The notes below the pieces were generated by a model. That model was not told where the DNA came from. It saw only the letters and a program-made list of their open reading frames with translations, and made no database searches. 64,000 nt of DNA from Glaciimonas sp. PCH181 (GTDB lineage Bacteria > Pseudomonadota > Gammaproteobacteria > Burkholderiales > Burkholderiaceae_D). The DNA is taken from contig NZ_PYFP01000002.1 in the NCBI RefSeq assembly GCF_003056055.1, positions 806,001 through 870,000 of the forward strand. The letters run 5' to 3'. The stretch's first letter is position 1, and every line of letters begins with the position of its first letter. Positions 46,641 through 57,086 of this stretch are shown here, piece by piece. Position numbers and translations under genes: made by a program.

Positions 46641-48797
46641 TTAAGCTTGCGATTGCATCAATTGTGTTTTCATTACGTCAAATTCTTTTTCAAAATCCAG
46701 CGTCTTACGCTGCGTGCTCATCGCCATCAAGATGTGCGACTGGCCTTCGGCTTGCGCATCTGGTCGAATCCATACCCACAAGCGACGTTCCCGTATGTAA
46801 AGCATCGAAAACACACCCAGAACCAAGAATAAGCAGCCTAAATAAACAACTTTCTTGCCCGGTGAGCGCGTAACTTGAAATACGGACGCTTTGATCTCGT
46901 CGAAGCCGTTGAGTTGCAGATATACCGGTGCATTATAGAAGCTCGCGTCCGACAATGCATTGCTGCTCAATTGTAAGAAACGGGCATGCTTTTCATCGGC
47001 GGTCACATCTTTTAAGCCATCTTTCTCTCGTGCCACTTGCCACAAATCCCACAAGCTACCGTTGAGAATTTTCATGAAAATATCAGCGGCTTTTTCTTGC
47101 TCCTGCGCGGGCACTTGCTCAAGAAATTTTGACACTGCCAAATAACCAGCCTGCTTCCCGTTTCCGGCAAACAGTGACAATCCTCGCAATGAGGATTGCT
47201 GCAATTGCTCACGCAAAGTGGCAATCCCTGTGCGGTTTTCGGGAATTGCCCGCTGTGCATAACGCTGCGCGGCAAGACTACGCAGTTCTGGATTCATCAG
47301 AGCAGACCGCAAGCGCATCCATTCTTCTACAGAATCATTCTCATCTGCTGGAATGCGCAAATAACGAAATGGCTCGTCCGGCAGATCCCGTACTCCGGCC
47401 AGAAACACGTAATCCTCATCAACCTTTACCGGCCGCATGTAATTGCTGAATTCGCGTGCCTGTCCATTTTTGTCGCGTAGCTTGTATTGCACGCTAGGAC
47501 CAACGTTTTTCAAATCCTTGTTGTTCGCATTTTTTGCGCCGGACCCCATGTGCTTGCCAAGATCGTCAGACAATTTCTGGTTAAAGCTTTTGGGTGTAGA
47601 AACGGCACGCAAATCCTGCCCTTGCTGCGCCATATTTTCTACGTTAAACGGACGAAAACCAGACCATTCAATCGTATATTCATTATTACTACCGCTGCTA
47701 GCCAGCGGCGTGGTGCCATTTACCTCGCCCGCCAATGGGGAGGTCACATTATTTGTGCCGATCATTGGAAAAGCAGTCAGGCGTAATTTACTGCCACCGT
47801 CCTCAAAACTAGATTGGTAAATCGCTATGCCCTTATAAATCAGGGGCTGATTCACCTTGACTGTCGAAGTAATGGTTTCGCCCGTCGTGTTGTCGCGCAA
47901 TACGACGTCACTGGCGAACAACTTAGGCATGCCTGTCGTGTAGTAATCGATAACAAAGCGCTTCAACTGGAGCGTAAATGGCAGGTCTTGAATCAATACG
48001 CCGTTTTGTTGCGGAATGATGGCGGTGCTGCTGGCCGAGCCTTCCGGTATCAATGTATTGCCACGAAAAGTTGGATTTCCCAAGCCTAAGCGATGCTCTG
48101 GTCCGATATCGGCGATGACGCCAGTACCGCTGAAGGGGATTTTATTGAAAAGTAATTTTTGCGCCCGAATGGGCAGATCAGAATCTAACAAGCCGCCGAT
48201 ACAAATGATCACAATTGCGCTATGAGCAAAAATGTAGCCCCATTTATTGGCTGCGCCTTGCTTTGCCGTTATTAATATAGCATCGTTTTTTTGGACGATT
48301 TTAGTCTTGTAACCCTTTGCCGCGATTCTTGCCAATAATTGCTGCGTTAAGGTGGTCGGCGCTACAGCAGCGGTCCATTCTGCTTTATGGTGAAAATTGC
48401 GCAACGATTGCTCACGGACATTTTCTTTCCAGCTGCGCATGTCCTTTAGCATCTTAGGGCCATTACGGCTAATGCAAAGAGAAGTCGACAGAACCAAAAA
48501 TCCCATAATCAGCAAAAACCACCACGTCGAATAGACCGCGTACAGACCCAGTTTTGCAAAAACATCGAACCAGAACGGTCCGAATTGATTGACATAATTG
48601 GGCATCGGCTCATTCTGCTTCAGCACGGTGCCGATAATTGAAGCGATCGCGATCAGGGTCAACATGCTGATGGCGAAACGCATCGATGATATTAACTCGA
48701 CCGATTCAGCAAGCCATCGATGCTTTGTCCTCAACTCGATACCGCCAGTGCGTAGAGGCTCGTCGATGCTGGTTGTCGCTTTGTTGCTGGTACTCAT
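46641..48797 (-). CDS. resB: System II cytochrome c biogenesis protein ResB
   Basis: 718 residues. Helices occur at ~35-60, 80-105, 185-205 and ~660-680, with a large periplasmic domain between the last two. FWFDVFAKLGLYAVYSTWWFLLIMGFLVLSTSLC is the usual second-helix region, with a Cys. It is the partner of CcsB. The ATG at 48797 is more likely than the TTG two codons earlier. The cytochrome c4 gene lies just upstream, before a terminator. Confidence 0.93.
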   Translation of the reverse strand: MSTSNKATTSIDEPLRTGGIELRTKHRWLAESVELISSMRFAISMLTLIAIASIIGTVLKQNEPMPNYVNQFGPFWFDVFAKLGLYAVYSTWWFLLIMGFLVLSTSLCISRNGPKMLKDMRSWKENVREQSLRNFHHKAEWTAAVAPTTLTQQLLARIAAKGYKTKIVQKNDAILITAKQGAANKWGYIFAHSAIVIICIGGLLDSDLPIRAQKLLFNKIPFSGTGVIADIGPEHRLGLGNPTFRGNTLIPEGSASSTAIIPQQNGVLIQDLPFTLQLKRFVIDYYTTGMPKLFASDVVLRDNTTGETITSTVKVNQPLIYKGIAIYQSSFEDGGSKLRLTAFPMIGTNNVTSPLAGEVNGTTPLASSGSNNEYTIEWSGFRPFNVENMAQQGQDLRAVSTPKSFNQKLSDDLGKHMGSGAKNANNKDLKNVGPSVQYKLRDKNGQAREFSNYMRPVKVDEDYVFLAGVRDLPDEPFRYLRIPADENDSVEEWMRLRSALMNPELRSLAAQRYAQRAIPENRTGIATLREQLQQSSLRGLSLFAGNGKQAGYLAVSKFLEQVPAQEQEKAADIFMKILNGSLWDLWQVAREKDGLKDVTADEKHARFLQLSSNALSDASFYNAPVYLQLNGFDEIKASVFQVTRSPGKKVVYLGCLFLVLGVFSMLYIRERRLWVWIRPDAQAEGQSHILMAMSTQRKTLDFEKEFDVMKTQLMQSQA

Positions 48798-48820
48798 AAG
48801 CAATTTGCTCTTTTGAAAAT

Positions 48821-48846
48821 AAAAAGGGACGGCCTTGGCCGCCCCC
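48821..48846 (-). terminator. Terminator after the cytochrome c4 gene
   Basis: Stem GGGACGGC/GCCGCCCC with one mismatch (48826-48833 with 48838-48845), and on the minus strand TTTTTATTTTC follows. It separates the c4 gene from resB. Confidence 0.8.
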
Positions 48847-48868
48847 TATGTCGCGAATAACTATAAAT

Positions 48869-49528
48869 TTACTTCAAACCAGCGATATAGTCCGCTACTG
48901 CTTTGATTTCATTGTCAGACATACGGCTGGCAATGGTAATCATTTGTGGACTGTTCTTACGAACGCCGCCACGGAAATTTGTCAACTCAGCAACGGTGTA
49001 ATCCTGATGCTGCCCACCAATACGCGGAAATTGATTTGGAATACCGGCACCGTTCGGGCTATGGCAGGCCGCGCACGCAGGAATATTCTTTTCGGCAATA
49101 CCAGCGCGATAGATCTTTTTGCCAAGATCAAGCGAATCTTTATTTTTAGCAGCGCCCGGCTTGGCTTTTTGCACATCAAGGTAGGCCGCGATATTCACCA
49201 TCTCTTCATCGGTCAGCGATTTTGCCATCATCGACATGATGGCGTTGTTGCGGTCCGGGCCCTTGAAATCTTTCAGCTGTTTATAAATGTACGCAGCATG
49301 CTGGCCACCCAACTTAGGGTTTTGACTGATGGATGAAGCACCGGCGGCACCATGACAAGAAATACACGCCGTAATATTGCGTGCAGCATCGCCATTGGTG
49401 AATAACGCTTCGCCCTTGGCAGGATCGATTTTAGGCGCCGCTGGTGCATCTGCTGCATAGGCAAAAGACGACGTTGCCAATACGGTGATAAACAAGGACT
49501 TTAAAACGGAGAGAAACGCACGGTTCAT
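48869..49528 (-). CDS. Diheme cytochrome c4
   Basis: 219 residues. A signal peptide (ATSSFAYA) precedes two cytochrome c domains, each with CxxCH: CISCHG (~56) and CAACHS (~153). Met ligands fit AIMSMMAKSL and SPQMITIASRM. A periplasmic electron carrier to oxidases. It is placed next to its maturation genes resB and ccsB, and divergent from engB. Confidence 0.92.
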   Translation of the reverse strand: MNRAFLSVLKSLFITVLATSSFAYAADAPAAPKIDPAKGEALFTNGDAARNITACISCHGAAGASSISQNPKLGGQHAAYIYKQLKDFKGPDRNNAIMSMMAKSLTDEEMVNIAAYLDVQKAKPGAAKNKDSLDLGKKIYRAGIAEKNIPACAACHSPNGAGIPNQFPRIGGQHQDYTVAELTNFRGGVRKNSPQMITIASRMSDNEIKAVADYIAGLK

Positions 49529-49763
49529 TCAAACACCCTGAGACTTTATATTAAACTTGACAATAAATTCTGCCCTGATGGCGATCTCTTATTGCGGCTA
49601 TCGATGCTACGCATAGTCACTTATCACTCAAACAACGGTCAATATAGGCCTGCAGAGCAAGCTCCCGTCCTATTGACATACGCGATGCCACATTACACAA
49701 CCCCTTATTGTACAATAGCTTTCCGGCATTTTCGCCGCCTCTACCGCATTTTCTGCTCATTCC

Positions 49764-50519
49764 ATGTCCCTACTCTGGCAAGCCCGTTTTTTTACTACGG
49801 TTAATCACCTCCGTGATTTGCCCACCACTCAAATTCCTGAGATCGCCTTTGCAGGTCGCTCAAACGCAGGAAAATCTACCGCTATCAATCTTTTGTGCAA
49901 TCAAAAGAAGCTCGCTTTTGCCTCAAAAACACCGGGACGAACCCAACATATCAATTATTTTTCGATCGGTGGCGCTCAAGTCGGCCAACATCGCAAAGAT
50001 GAAACCAAGGTCGATGAAATCCGCGCCATGCTAGTCGATTTACCTGGCTATGGTTATGCGCAGGTCTCAGGATCGGCCAAATTGCATTGGCAGGAACTGC
50101 TCGGCGATTATGTCCGCCGTCGTTCACAATTGGCCGCTTTGGTACTAATTGTTGATTCACGTCGCCCATTCACTGATCTGGACGTCCAAATGGTGGAGTG
50201 GTTTGCCCCCACCGGCAAGCCGATCCATTGCATCCTGAGCAAAGTAGACAAATTAAATCGCAACGATGCCACCAATGCGTTGCGTCAGGCGCATACTTTT
50301 CTGGGAAGCTACGTAGACGAAAATAATCAGCCTCTGCCGTTCACGGCGCAATTGTTTTCGGCGTTGAAGCGTACCGGGCTGGACGAAGCTAATCAGCGCG
50401 TGTTGGAATTGGCGGGATTGGTCAATAATAAGACATCAGAAATCAGTCAGGAAACTGACGTCGACGCCGGTGACGACAGCATCAGCGATGATCAGAACGA
50501 TCAAAGTAAGCACTCATAA
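49764..50519 (+). CDS. engB: Ribosome biogenesis GTPase YihA/YsxC
   Basis: 251 residues. G1 [10 protein letters not shown]2/switch [15 protein letters not shown]3 [10 protein letters not shown]4 LSKVDK and G5 FSALKRTG. Needed for 50S assembly. The last ~30 residues form an acidic, Asp/Ser-rich tail beyond the usual end. No clear ribosome site precedes the ATG. Confidence 0.95.
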   Translation: MSLLWQARFFTTVNHLRDLPTTQIPEIAFAGRSNAGKSTAINLLCNQKKLAFASKTPGRTQHINYFSIGGAQVGQHRKDETKVDEIRAMLVDLPGYGYAQVSGSAKLHWQELLGDYVRRRSQLAALVLIVDSRRPFTDLDVQMVEWFAPTGKPIHCILSKVDKLNRNDATNALRQAHTFLGSYVDENNQPLPFTAQLFSALKRTGLDEANQRVLELAGLVNNKTSEISQETDVDAGDDSISDDQNDQSKHS

Positions 50520-50576
50520 GATCCATTTGCCGTCGCTTATTACCAACACTCATAGCCAACAGTTAAGCAGACGGAA

Positions 50577-50682
50577 ATAAAAAAGCCCTGAAGAAAGGGG
50601 ATTATCTTCAGGGCAGAATGCCTTATCACATAAAGCGACATGGCCCCGCTCAGGGAGGGAAGCGGGAGGTGAATAATGCACC
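50577..50682 (-). ncRNA. Candidate small RNA with C-rich loops between engB and hemB
   Basis: On the minus strand a ~106-nt segment can fold into three hairpins: GGTG/CACC (50682-50668), CCCGCT/AGCGGG with loop TCCCTCCCTG (50667-50646), and a perfect 10-bp GCCCTGAAGA/TCTTCAGGGC with loop TAATCCCCTT (50614-50585), followed at once by TTTTTTAT, a textbook terminator. Upstream, TTGAAC and TCATAG 18 nt apart could be a promoter. No gene on this strand needs a terminator here. The C-rich loops are complementary to Shine-Dalgarno sequences. No family can be assigned by eye. Confidence 0.6.
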
Positions 50683-50687
50683 TATCG

Positions 50688-50717
50688 CTATGAGGCGGCC
50701 AAACTTGAAAAGTTCAA
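50688..50717 (-). promoter_or_regulatory. Candidate promoter of the minus-strand small RNA
   Basis: -35 TTGAAC (50717-50712) and -10 TCATAG (50693-50688) with an 18-nt spacer, placing the start near 50681. The -10 is weak. The same bases also form a small AT-rich hairpin (CTTGAA/TTCAAG) with T5 on the plus strand. Confidence 0.35.
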
Positions 50718-50777
50718 GAGTTTTTGATTTTTTCTAATGATTTTCGCGACTTTTTTAGCCTTCCCGAAATCCCTTAA

Positions 50778-51842
<1,065 letters not shown>

Positions 51843-51854
51843 TCTAGCTGGAAA

Positions 51855-51898
51855 ATGTGGCGTTTTTGCGTAAGCAGACTTCAGCAAAAACGCCACGT
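51855..51898 (+). terminator. Hairpin after hemB
   Basis: Perfect 13-bp stem GTGGCGTTTTTGC/GCAAAAACGCCAC (51857-51869 with 51884-51896) with a 14-nt loop. There is no T-tract after it, so termination is likely but not certain. Confidence 0.6.
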
Positions 51899-52025
51899 TG
51901 CCGCATTAAATCTGCACAAATAATTCTATACTCTGCTTTTCGCCTCACACCGTCAGCGCCGCTAATCGACATCTTTAGCGATAACTCTCGGCAGACCATT
52001 CCTCAGATACTTCGCATATCCCCTT

Positions 52026-53174
52026 ATGGACATTTTTTTGATAGGTGACAATCAGGTCACACAGACCAGCGAATTGCCGAGCGTCGTACCGTCCCAAGGC
52101 TTCTTATGGATTGATACGACGCACGAAGAGGTCGCTGCTGATCCAGAGGGCTGGCGCGATATGATTGCTGCGGCCACCGGCACACAAATTTATGATCCGC
52201 ATTTGGTAGATGCGATTAATCCTGCTCATCCGTCGTATTTCGATTCGACGCAAGACTACGGCATGGTGGTATTTCGCAAATTATCGCCGCGTGACAGCAG
52301 CAATAGCGATACCCCGCCAGTGGCTACCGTGGAGGACTCGTCCAGCGCTGTGGCAGAAAGTGGCAAACGTAAGCCTGCCGCCGCATTAAGTGATCTTTCC
52401 ACGCAGCCGATCACGTTCTTTCTCATGGGAAATGCGCTGGTAACAGTCCATGAGCACCACAGCCGCACCATTAGCGCGGTGCGTAGTCGCCTGCTGGGCT
52501 ACGCCAACAAAAGCAGCAAACCTCTGCATAACGGTGCGCGACTGCCAAACTCACCAGAAGATTTAATGCTGCGGCTGCTGAATGCCATGGTCGACAAATA
52601 TCTGGAACTACGCCAACCACTGACTTCGCAACTTGATCGCTGGCAACGTGCGCTGCTCGATCCGGCGCGGCCGTTCAAGGACTGGGTAAGATTGCTCGAT
52701 GCGCGTATTGAATTACGCAAATTGGAAAGTTTGTGCGAAGAACAGCACGATGCGATGCAAGAATTGCGTGACTACTTTGTCGATATGGACGATGACGGCG
52801 ACGGCGTTACGATCAGCCGGGCACGCGATTTATTGTTAGTACGTATTCATGACGTGATGGAACACATCACACGCGTATTGAATCACGCAAGCCGATTGGA
52901 ATCATCGATTGAATCCGCAGTGCAAATTCATTTCTCCGCCGTTGCGCATCGGACCAATGAAATCATGCGTACGCTGACCGTCATCACTGCGCTGTTTATG
53001 CCACTGACGCTCATTACGGGTATTTTTGGGATGAATTTCGCGGTCATGCCGCTACTGCAAAACAAGACTGGATTTTGGCTGACAATGATTAGCATGGTGC
53101 TGATTGTCATTGGCATGCTGGCGTTCTTTCGACGCCGCCGCTATTTGGAAAGTCCGCGACCTGAACGCCGCTAA
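52026..53174 (+). CDS. corA: CorA-family magnesium/divalent cation transporter
   Basis: 382 residues. A large cytoplasmic N-domain (~1-310) is followed by two C-terminal helices; the pore signature GMN lies in ITGIFGMNFAV. An insert of ~35 Ser/Ala-rich residues (near 95-130) lies in the N-domain. The short C-terminus is Arg-rich (FRRRRYLESPRPERR). Mg2+/Co2+/Ni2+ transport is the family role. Confidence 0.92.
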   Translation: MDIFLIGDNQVTQTSELPSVVPSQGFLWIDTTHEEVAADPEGWRDMIAAATGTQIYDPHLVDAINPAHPSYFDSTQDYGMVVFRKLSPRDSSNSDTPPVATVEDSSSAVAESGKRKPAAALSDLSTQPITFFLMGNALVTVHEHHSRTISAVRSRLLGYANKSSKPLHNGARLPNSPEDLMLRLLNAMVDKYLELRQPLTSQLDRWQRALLDPARPFKDWVRLLDARIELRKLESLCEEQHDAMQELRDYFVDMDDDGDGVTISRARDLLLVRIHDVMEHITRVLNHASRLESSIESAVQIHFSAVAHRTNEIMRTLTVITALFMPLTLITGIFGMNFAVMPLLQNKTGFWLTMISMVLIVIGMLAFFRRRRYLESPRPERR

Positions 53175-53189
53175 CGTTCTATTTTGCGC

Positions 53190-53230
53190 ATAAAAAAATG
53201 CCTCAAACAATAACGTTTGAGGCATTTTTC
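53190..53230. terminator. Bidirectional terminator between corA and the peroxiredoxin gene
   Basis: Perfect 15-bp stem (53194-53208 with 53215-53229), 6-nt loop, A-rich on one side and T-rich on the other, between convergent genes. Confidence 0.88.
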
Positions 53231-53240
53231 TTGCAGCGCA

Positions 53241-53879
53241 TTATTTGTTAGGCTGCGGTGTCAGGCGTAAATAAGGTCGAATTGCTTTATAACCTTTTGG
53301 AAATTTCTGCTTGATAACTTCTTCATCTTGCAGCGACGGAATGATCACTACATCGTCGCCATCTTTCCAGTTTCCTGGTGTTGCTACCGAATGGTTGTCA
53401 GTTAATTGCAACGAATCGATAACACGTAAAATCTCATCAAAATTACGTCCGGTGCTGGCAGGATAAGTAATGATCAAACGTACTTTTTTAGCTGGGTCGA
53501 TCACGAACAATGAACGCACTGTATTGGTTGTGCTTGCATTAGGATGGATCAAGTCATAGAGCTCCGACACCTTGCGATCAGCATCTGCAATGATCGGAAA
53601 ACCGACTATCGTATTTTGCGTTTCATTGATGTCCTTGATCCACTCCTGATGTTTGTCAGCCGGATCAATGGAGAGGGCGATCACTTTCACGCCGCGCTGC
53701 TCGAACTGCGATTTCAGTTTAGAGGTCAGGCCCAATTCAGTTGTGCACACGGGTGTGAAGTCGGCCGGGTGGGAAAATAATACTACCCAAGAATCTCCGA
53801 CCCAATCGTAAAATTTAATTTTACCCAGCGAAGAATCCTGCTCAAAGTCGGGGGCGATATCGCCAAGACGTAAGGTCAT
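53241..53879 (-). CDS. 1-Cys peroxiredoxin (Prx6 type)
   Basis: 212 residues. The peroxidatic Cys45 is in HPADFTPVCTTELG, the only Cys in the protein, so it belongs to the 1-Cys Prx6-like group. The C-terminal domain (NWKDGDDVVIIPSLQDEEVIKQKFP) is of that type. It reduces peroxides. AAGGAG lies 6 bases before the ATG at 53879, which decides the start over 53930. Confidence 0.94.
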   Translation of the reverse strand: MTLRLGDIAPDFEQDSSLGKIKFYDWVGDSWVVLFSHPADFTPVCTTELGLTSKLKSQFEQRGVKVIALSIDPADKHQEWIKDINETQNTIVGFPIIADADRKVSELYDLIHPNASTTNTVRSLFVIDPAKKVRLIITYPASTGRNFDEILRVIDSLQLTDNHSVATPGNWKDGDDVVIIPSLQDEEVIKQKFPKGYKAIRPYLRLTPQPNK

Positions 53880-53948
53880 TTCGTTCTCCTTTAAATTATG
53901 CAAGTAACTATTAGACAAACTTCCTGCCAAGACCCTGTTGCGGTCTGG

Positions 53949-53975
53949 ATAGATCTAAAACTATAGTCTTGATAC
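53949..53975 (-). promoter_or_regulatory. OxyR-like half-site array upstream of the peroxiredoxin gene
   Basis: ATAG-N8-CTAT-N7-ATAC (ATAG 53949, CTAT 53961, ATAC 53972) recalls the spaced ATAG/CTAT pattern of OxyR sites, but one spacer is off by one and the fourth half-site is missing. A direct repeat TAACGATTAT lies just beyond (around 53985-54006). Confidence 0.25.
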
Positions 53976-54035
53976 AAAGATTAACTAACGATTATTAACG
54001 ATTATCTACATAACTTTATGCTATGAAGAAAAACG

Positions 54036-54082
54036 TTAATTTGCTGATTGTTGCGCTGCTTCGCGCAACAATCAGCAAATAT
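54036..54082 (-). terminator. dsbD terminator
   Basis: Perfect 17-bp stem (54041-54057 with 54064-54080), 6-nt loop. On the minus strand TTAACGTTTTTC follows. It lies 20 bp past the dsbD stop. Confidence 0.85.
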
Positions 54083-54101
54083 TGACACAAAAAACACGTG
54101 A

Positions 54102-55961
54102 TTAATTTGTCTTGTCCAACGCTGATAATGATTGTACGAATGTATCGGCATTCTGAAATCCAATCACTCTGCCGCCGGAGAATTCTTTGCCCGAGCGATT
54201 AAAAAGGATGATGCCCGGCGGCCCGAATAAATTGAAGCGCTTGAGCATCGCCTTATCATCAGCATTGTTCGCGGTCACATCGATTTGCAGCAAGACTAAG
54301 TCGGCGAAACGGGCCTTTACGCGCGGATCCGGGAAGGTGAATTTTTCCATTTCTTTGCAAGACACACACCAATCAGCATAAAAATCCAGCAACGCCGCTT
54401 TGCCGTTCGTTTGTGCGAGTGCTGCATCTAATTCTGCAACCGATTTGACGCGCACAAACTCGGTATGCACGATCTGTTGGCCGCCAAGATGCGCGAGAGG
54501 TGTCAACACATCACGACCACCAGTGGCGCCACTGACCAGCTGCAACAAGCCCAACGCAATGAACACTAAACCAAATGCCTTGGCGAACCAACGTGCAGAC
54601 TTATCCCACAATAAATACGCACCATAACCAATCCCAAGCGCGGCCCAACAAAATATCTGCACCGTCGCAGGAATGACTGGAGACACCATCCACAATGCAA
54701 CGCCGAGCATCAGCACCCCGAAGAAGCGCTTGACTGACTCCATCCATGCGCCCGCACGCGGCAACAAAGCCCCGGCGGATATCCCCACCAGCAGCAACGG
54801 CACACTCATGCCAACCGCCATCGCGAACAACGCGCTACCGCCGATAACGACGTTACGAGTCTGGCTGATATACACCAATGCACCCGCCAAAGGCGCCGCA
54901 ACACAAGGCCCCACAATCAACGCCGAAATCGCGCCCATGACAAATACACCAGCAAGTTTACCTGCGGACTGCTGATCCGATACTTGCGTCAGTTTCGTTT
55001 GCATCGATCCTGGCAACTGCAATTGATATACGCCAAACATCGAGAGAGACATCAAGACCATCAGCAATGCAAATGCCGACAATACCCAGACGTTCTGTAA
55101 TGCAGCGGATAAACCCTCGCCAGCAAGGCCCGCAGCGACGCCCAGCGCGGTATAGACAATTGCCATCCCCATCGCATACGCGACCGATAATATAAACGCA
55201 CGTCGCCGCTTTACCTGCGCGCCTTCGCCAACAATAATCGAAGACAAAATTGGCACCATCGGCAATACGCACGGCGTAAAGGATAGCCCGAGTCCGAGCA
55301 ACAAAAATAGCGGCATGATGACCAGAAGCTTGCCGCCTTTTAGAGAAGATTCGATACGACCAATATCGGCATCGTCAGTCAGATTCGCGCTATCTGCATT
55401 CACCACTGCGGGATTCGCTGTCGAAAAATTTGCGGCCCCCGTTGCATTTTGTTGGGGAGTATCAATCGCCGCGCCACTTCCTTTGGCTGCGCCGATTGCA
55501 CCAAGTAAACCGCCACCGCTGGATGGACCGCCATTCGCCGATAGATTAACGCGATGCTCCATCGGTGGATAACACAAGCCCTTGTCGGCACAGCCTTGAC
55601 CGGCCACGATCAACGTGAACGCAGCAGCCGCTGCGACCGGGATTTTAATCGTGATGCTATGGTGATAAGTCTCTACATCTTTCTGGAAAGTTTTATCATA
55701 TTTGACCACACCAGCTGGGATTTGCGGCTCTCCGAGCGTCGCGCCTTCTGCCTGAAAGTGAAACCGCTCGCGATACATGTAATAACCATCAGCGATGGCA
55801 TAGGTCACTTCGGCAGTTTTTGGATCGGCCATGCGGGCCGAAAATTTAAAAGCAACTTCTGGCGCCAGATAGTCCTCTTCTGCACGCGCAGCGGACATGA
55901 ACACAGTCATCAGGCTTAGCACCAAGAAAAGCACCAATCCCGGTTTGAAACATTTAAACAT
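54102..55961 (-). CDS. dsbD: Thiol:disulfide interchange protein DsbD
   Basis: 619 residues. Signal peptide; N-terminal immunoglobulin-like domain with the Cys pair in GQGCADKGLCYPP; membrane domain of eight helices with Cys in SFTPCVLPMVP and VGPCVAAPLAG; C-terminal thioredoxin domain with CVSCKE. It carries electrons from thioredoxin to the periplasm (DsbC, cytochrome c maturation). Overlaps cutA by 8 bases. Confidence 0.96.
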   Translation of the reverse strand: MFKCFKPGLVLFLVLSLMTVFMSAARAEEDYLAPEVAFKFSARMADPKTAEVTYAIADGYYMYRERFHFQAEGATLGEPQIPAGVVKYDKTFQKDVETYHHSITIKIPVAAAAAFTLIVAGQGCADKGLCYPPMEHRVNLSANGGPSSGGGLLGAIGAAKGSGAAIDTPQQNATGAANFSTANPAVVNADSANLTDDADIGRIESSLKGGKLLVIMPLFLLLGLGLSFTPCVLPMVPILSSIIVGEGAQVKRRRAFILSVAYAMGMAIVYTALGVAAGLAGEGLSAALQNVWVLSAFALLMVLMSLSMFGVYQLQLPGSMQTKLTQVSDQQSAGKLAGVFVMGAISALIVGPCVAAPLAGALVYISQTRNVVIGGSALFAMAVGMSVPLLLVGISAGALLPRAGAWMESVKRFFGVLMLGVALWMVSPVIPATVQIFCWAALGIGYGAYLLWDKSARWFAKAFGLVFIALGLLQLVSGATGGRDVLTPLAHLGGQQIVHTEFVRVKSVAELDAALAQTNGKAALLDFYADWCVSCKEMEKFTFPDPRVKARFADLVLLQIDVTANNADDKAMLKRFNLFGPPGIILFNRSGKEFSGGRVIGFQNADTFVQSLSALDKTN

Positions 55962-56286
55962 TCAAATCCCTTTTTGTTTCAGTGCCGATCCATTCGAGAT
56001 AAGCAGGAAGGCCTTTAGCAATCGGCAACGCGATAATTTCAGGAAGCTCGTACGGATGCGCTGCCTTAATAAAATTTTCAAGCTCGCTATAACGCTCTGT
56101 GGTGGTCTTGATCATCAATGTCACCTCTGTCGTCTGCTCTAATTTTCCCTGCCAGAGATACACTGAATGCACCTCAGGCAGGAGATTGACACAGGCCGCC
56201 AATTTACGTTCCACAAGTTGTCCCGCAAGCACGTTTGCGGTCGAAAAATCGGGCATATTAGTTACTACCAGCAGCGCATTTGTCAT
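55954..56286 (-). CDS. cutA: Divalent-cation tolerance protein CutA
   Basis: 110 residues. NLLPEVHSVYLWQGKLEQTTEVTLMIKTT and HPYELPEIIALPI are the family signatures of this trimeric protein. Copper tolerance was proposed in E. coli, but the role is not settled. It overlaps the dsbD start by 8 bases, a common cutA-dsbD pair. Confidence 0.95.
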   Translation of the reverse strand: MTNALLVVTNMPDFSTANVLAGQLVERKLAACVNLLPEVHSVYLWQGKLEQTTEVTLMIKTTTERYSELENFIKAAHPYELPEIIALPIAKGLPAYLEWIGTETKRDLNV

Positions 56287-56308
56287 AGTCGCCTCCGAAG
56301 TATTTTCC

Positions 56309-57085
56309 TTACAATAAACGTCGACGGGTCAGGACCACTGCGGCGTAAAAGCCAAAACAACAATATCCAATCAAAATAGCGAGATCAGTTATTGGGGTAG
56401 TCGGCCAGGTTCCGAGCAATAACGGCCGCACCAAATGTACGGCGGCATTCAACGGCAATATCTGCGCAATCGTCTGTAACCATCCTGGTAACTGTGCCGA
56501 TGGATAATACACGCCGGACAGAAAGATCATCGGCGTCAACACCAACGTAAAGTAGTAGGTAAAAAAATCATAGCCCTTGGCGAGCGCATTGAAGACCAAG
56601 CCCAGAGAGCCAAAAGTCATACCGATTAAGAATAATAGCGGTAACACTAACAACGTGTGCGGATGCAGGCCGATTCCCAGACAAAACATCACCAAAAGAA
56701 TAGCTACCCCGGAAAAAATCGACTTGGTGGCAGCCCACAACATTTCTGCCAGTATCACGTCATCCAGCGCCAGCGGTGCATTCAACAGCGCATCCCAGGT
56801 TTTCTGCACATGCATGCGCGAAAATGCGGAATACAGCGCCTCAAAAGAAGCGGCCCACATAATTGACATGCAGATGGAACCTGAAGCCAGGTAATGGATA
56901 TAGGGAATGCCATCGACTTCTTTGAGCAGACTACCCAGACCATAGCCGAAAGCCAGCAGTGTAATAAGCGGATCGGCAATATTGCCTAACACACTCGCTA
57001 CCGCCAGCTTCTTCCATACTAAAAAATTGCGCTGCCAGATCGGCTGAAAACGTCTCGAAAATGCGGGAAATGCATAGATATTCAT
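56309..57085 (-). CDS. ABC-2 type export permease (NodJ-like)
   Basis: 258 residues, six predicted helices. FLVWKKLAVASVLGNIADPLITLLAFGYGLG and FFTYYFTLVLTPMIFLSGVYYP are typical of the NodJ/DrrB-like family. Together with the upstream ATPase it forms an exporter of unknown substrate. The ATG at 57085 begins 1 base after the ATPase stop, and GGGA lies upstream. Confidence 0.9.
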   Translation of the reverse strand: MNIYAFPAFSRRFQPIWQRNFLVWKKLAVASVLGNIADPLITLLAFGYGLGSLLKEVDGIPYIHYLASGSICMSIMWAASFEALYSAFSRMHVQKTWDALLNAPLALDDVILAEMLWAATKSIFSGVAILLVMFCLGIGLHPHTLLVLPLLFLIGMTFGSLGLVFNALAKGYDFFTYYFTLVLTPMIFLSGVYYPSAQLPGWLQTIAQILPLNAAVHLVRPLLLGTWPTTPITDLAILIGYCCFGFYAAVVLTRRRLL

Positions 57086-57086
57086 G

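Noticed and set aside
50585..50614. engB terminator on the plus strand
   Set aside because: The stem is perfect, but no T-tract follows on the plus strand; the T6 tract is on the minus strand, so it fits a minus-strand transcript better.
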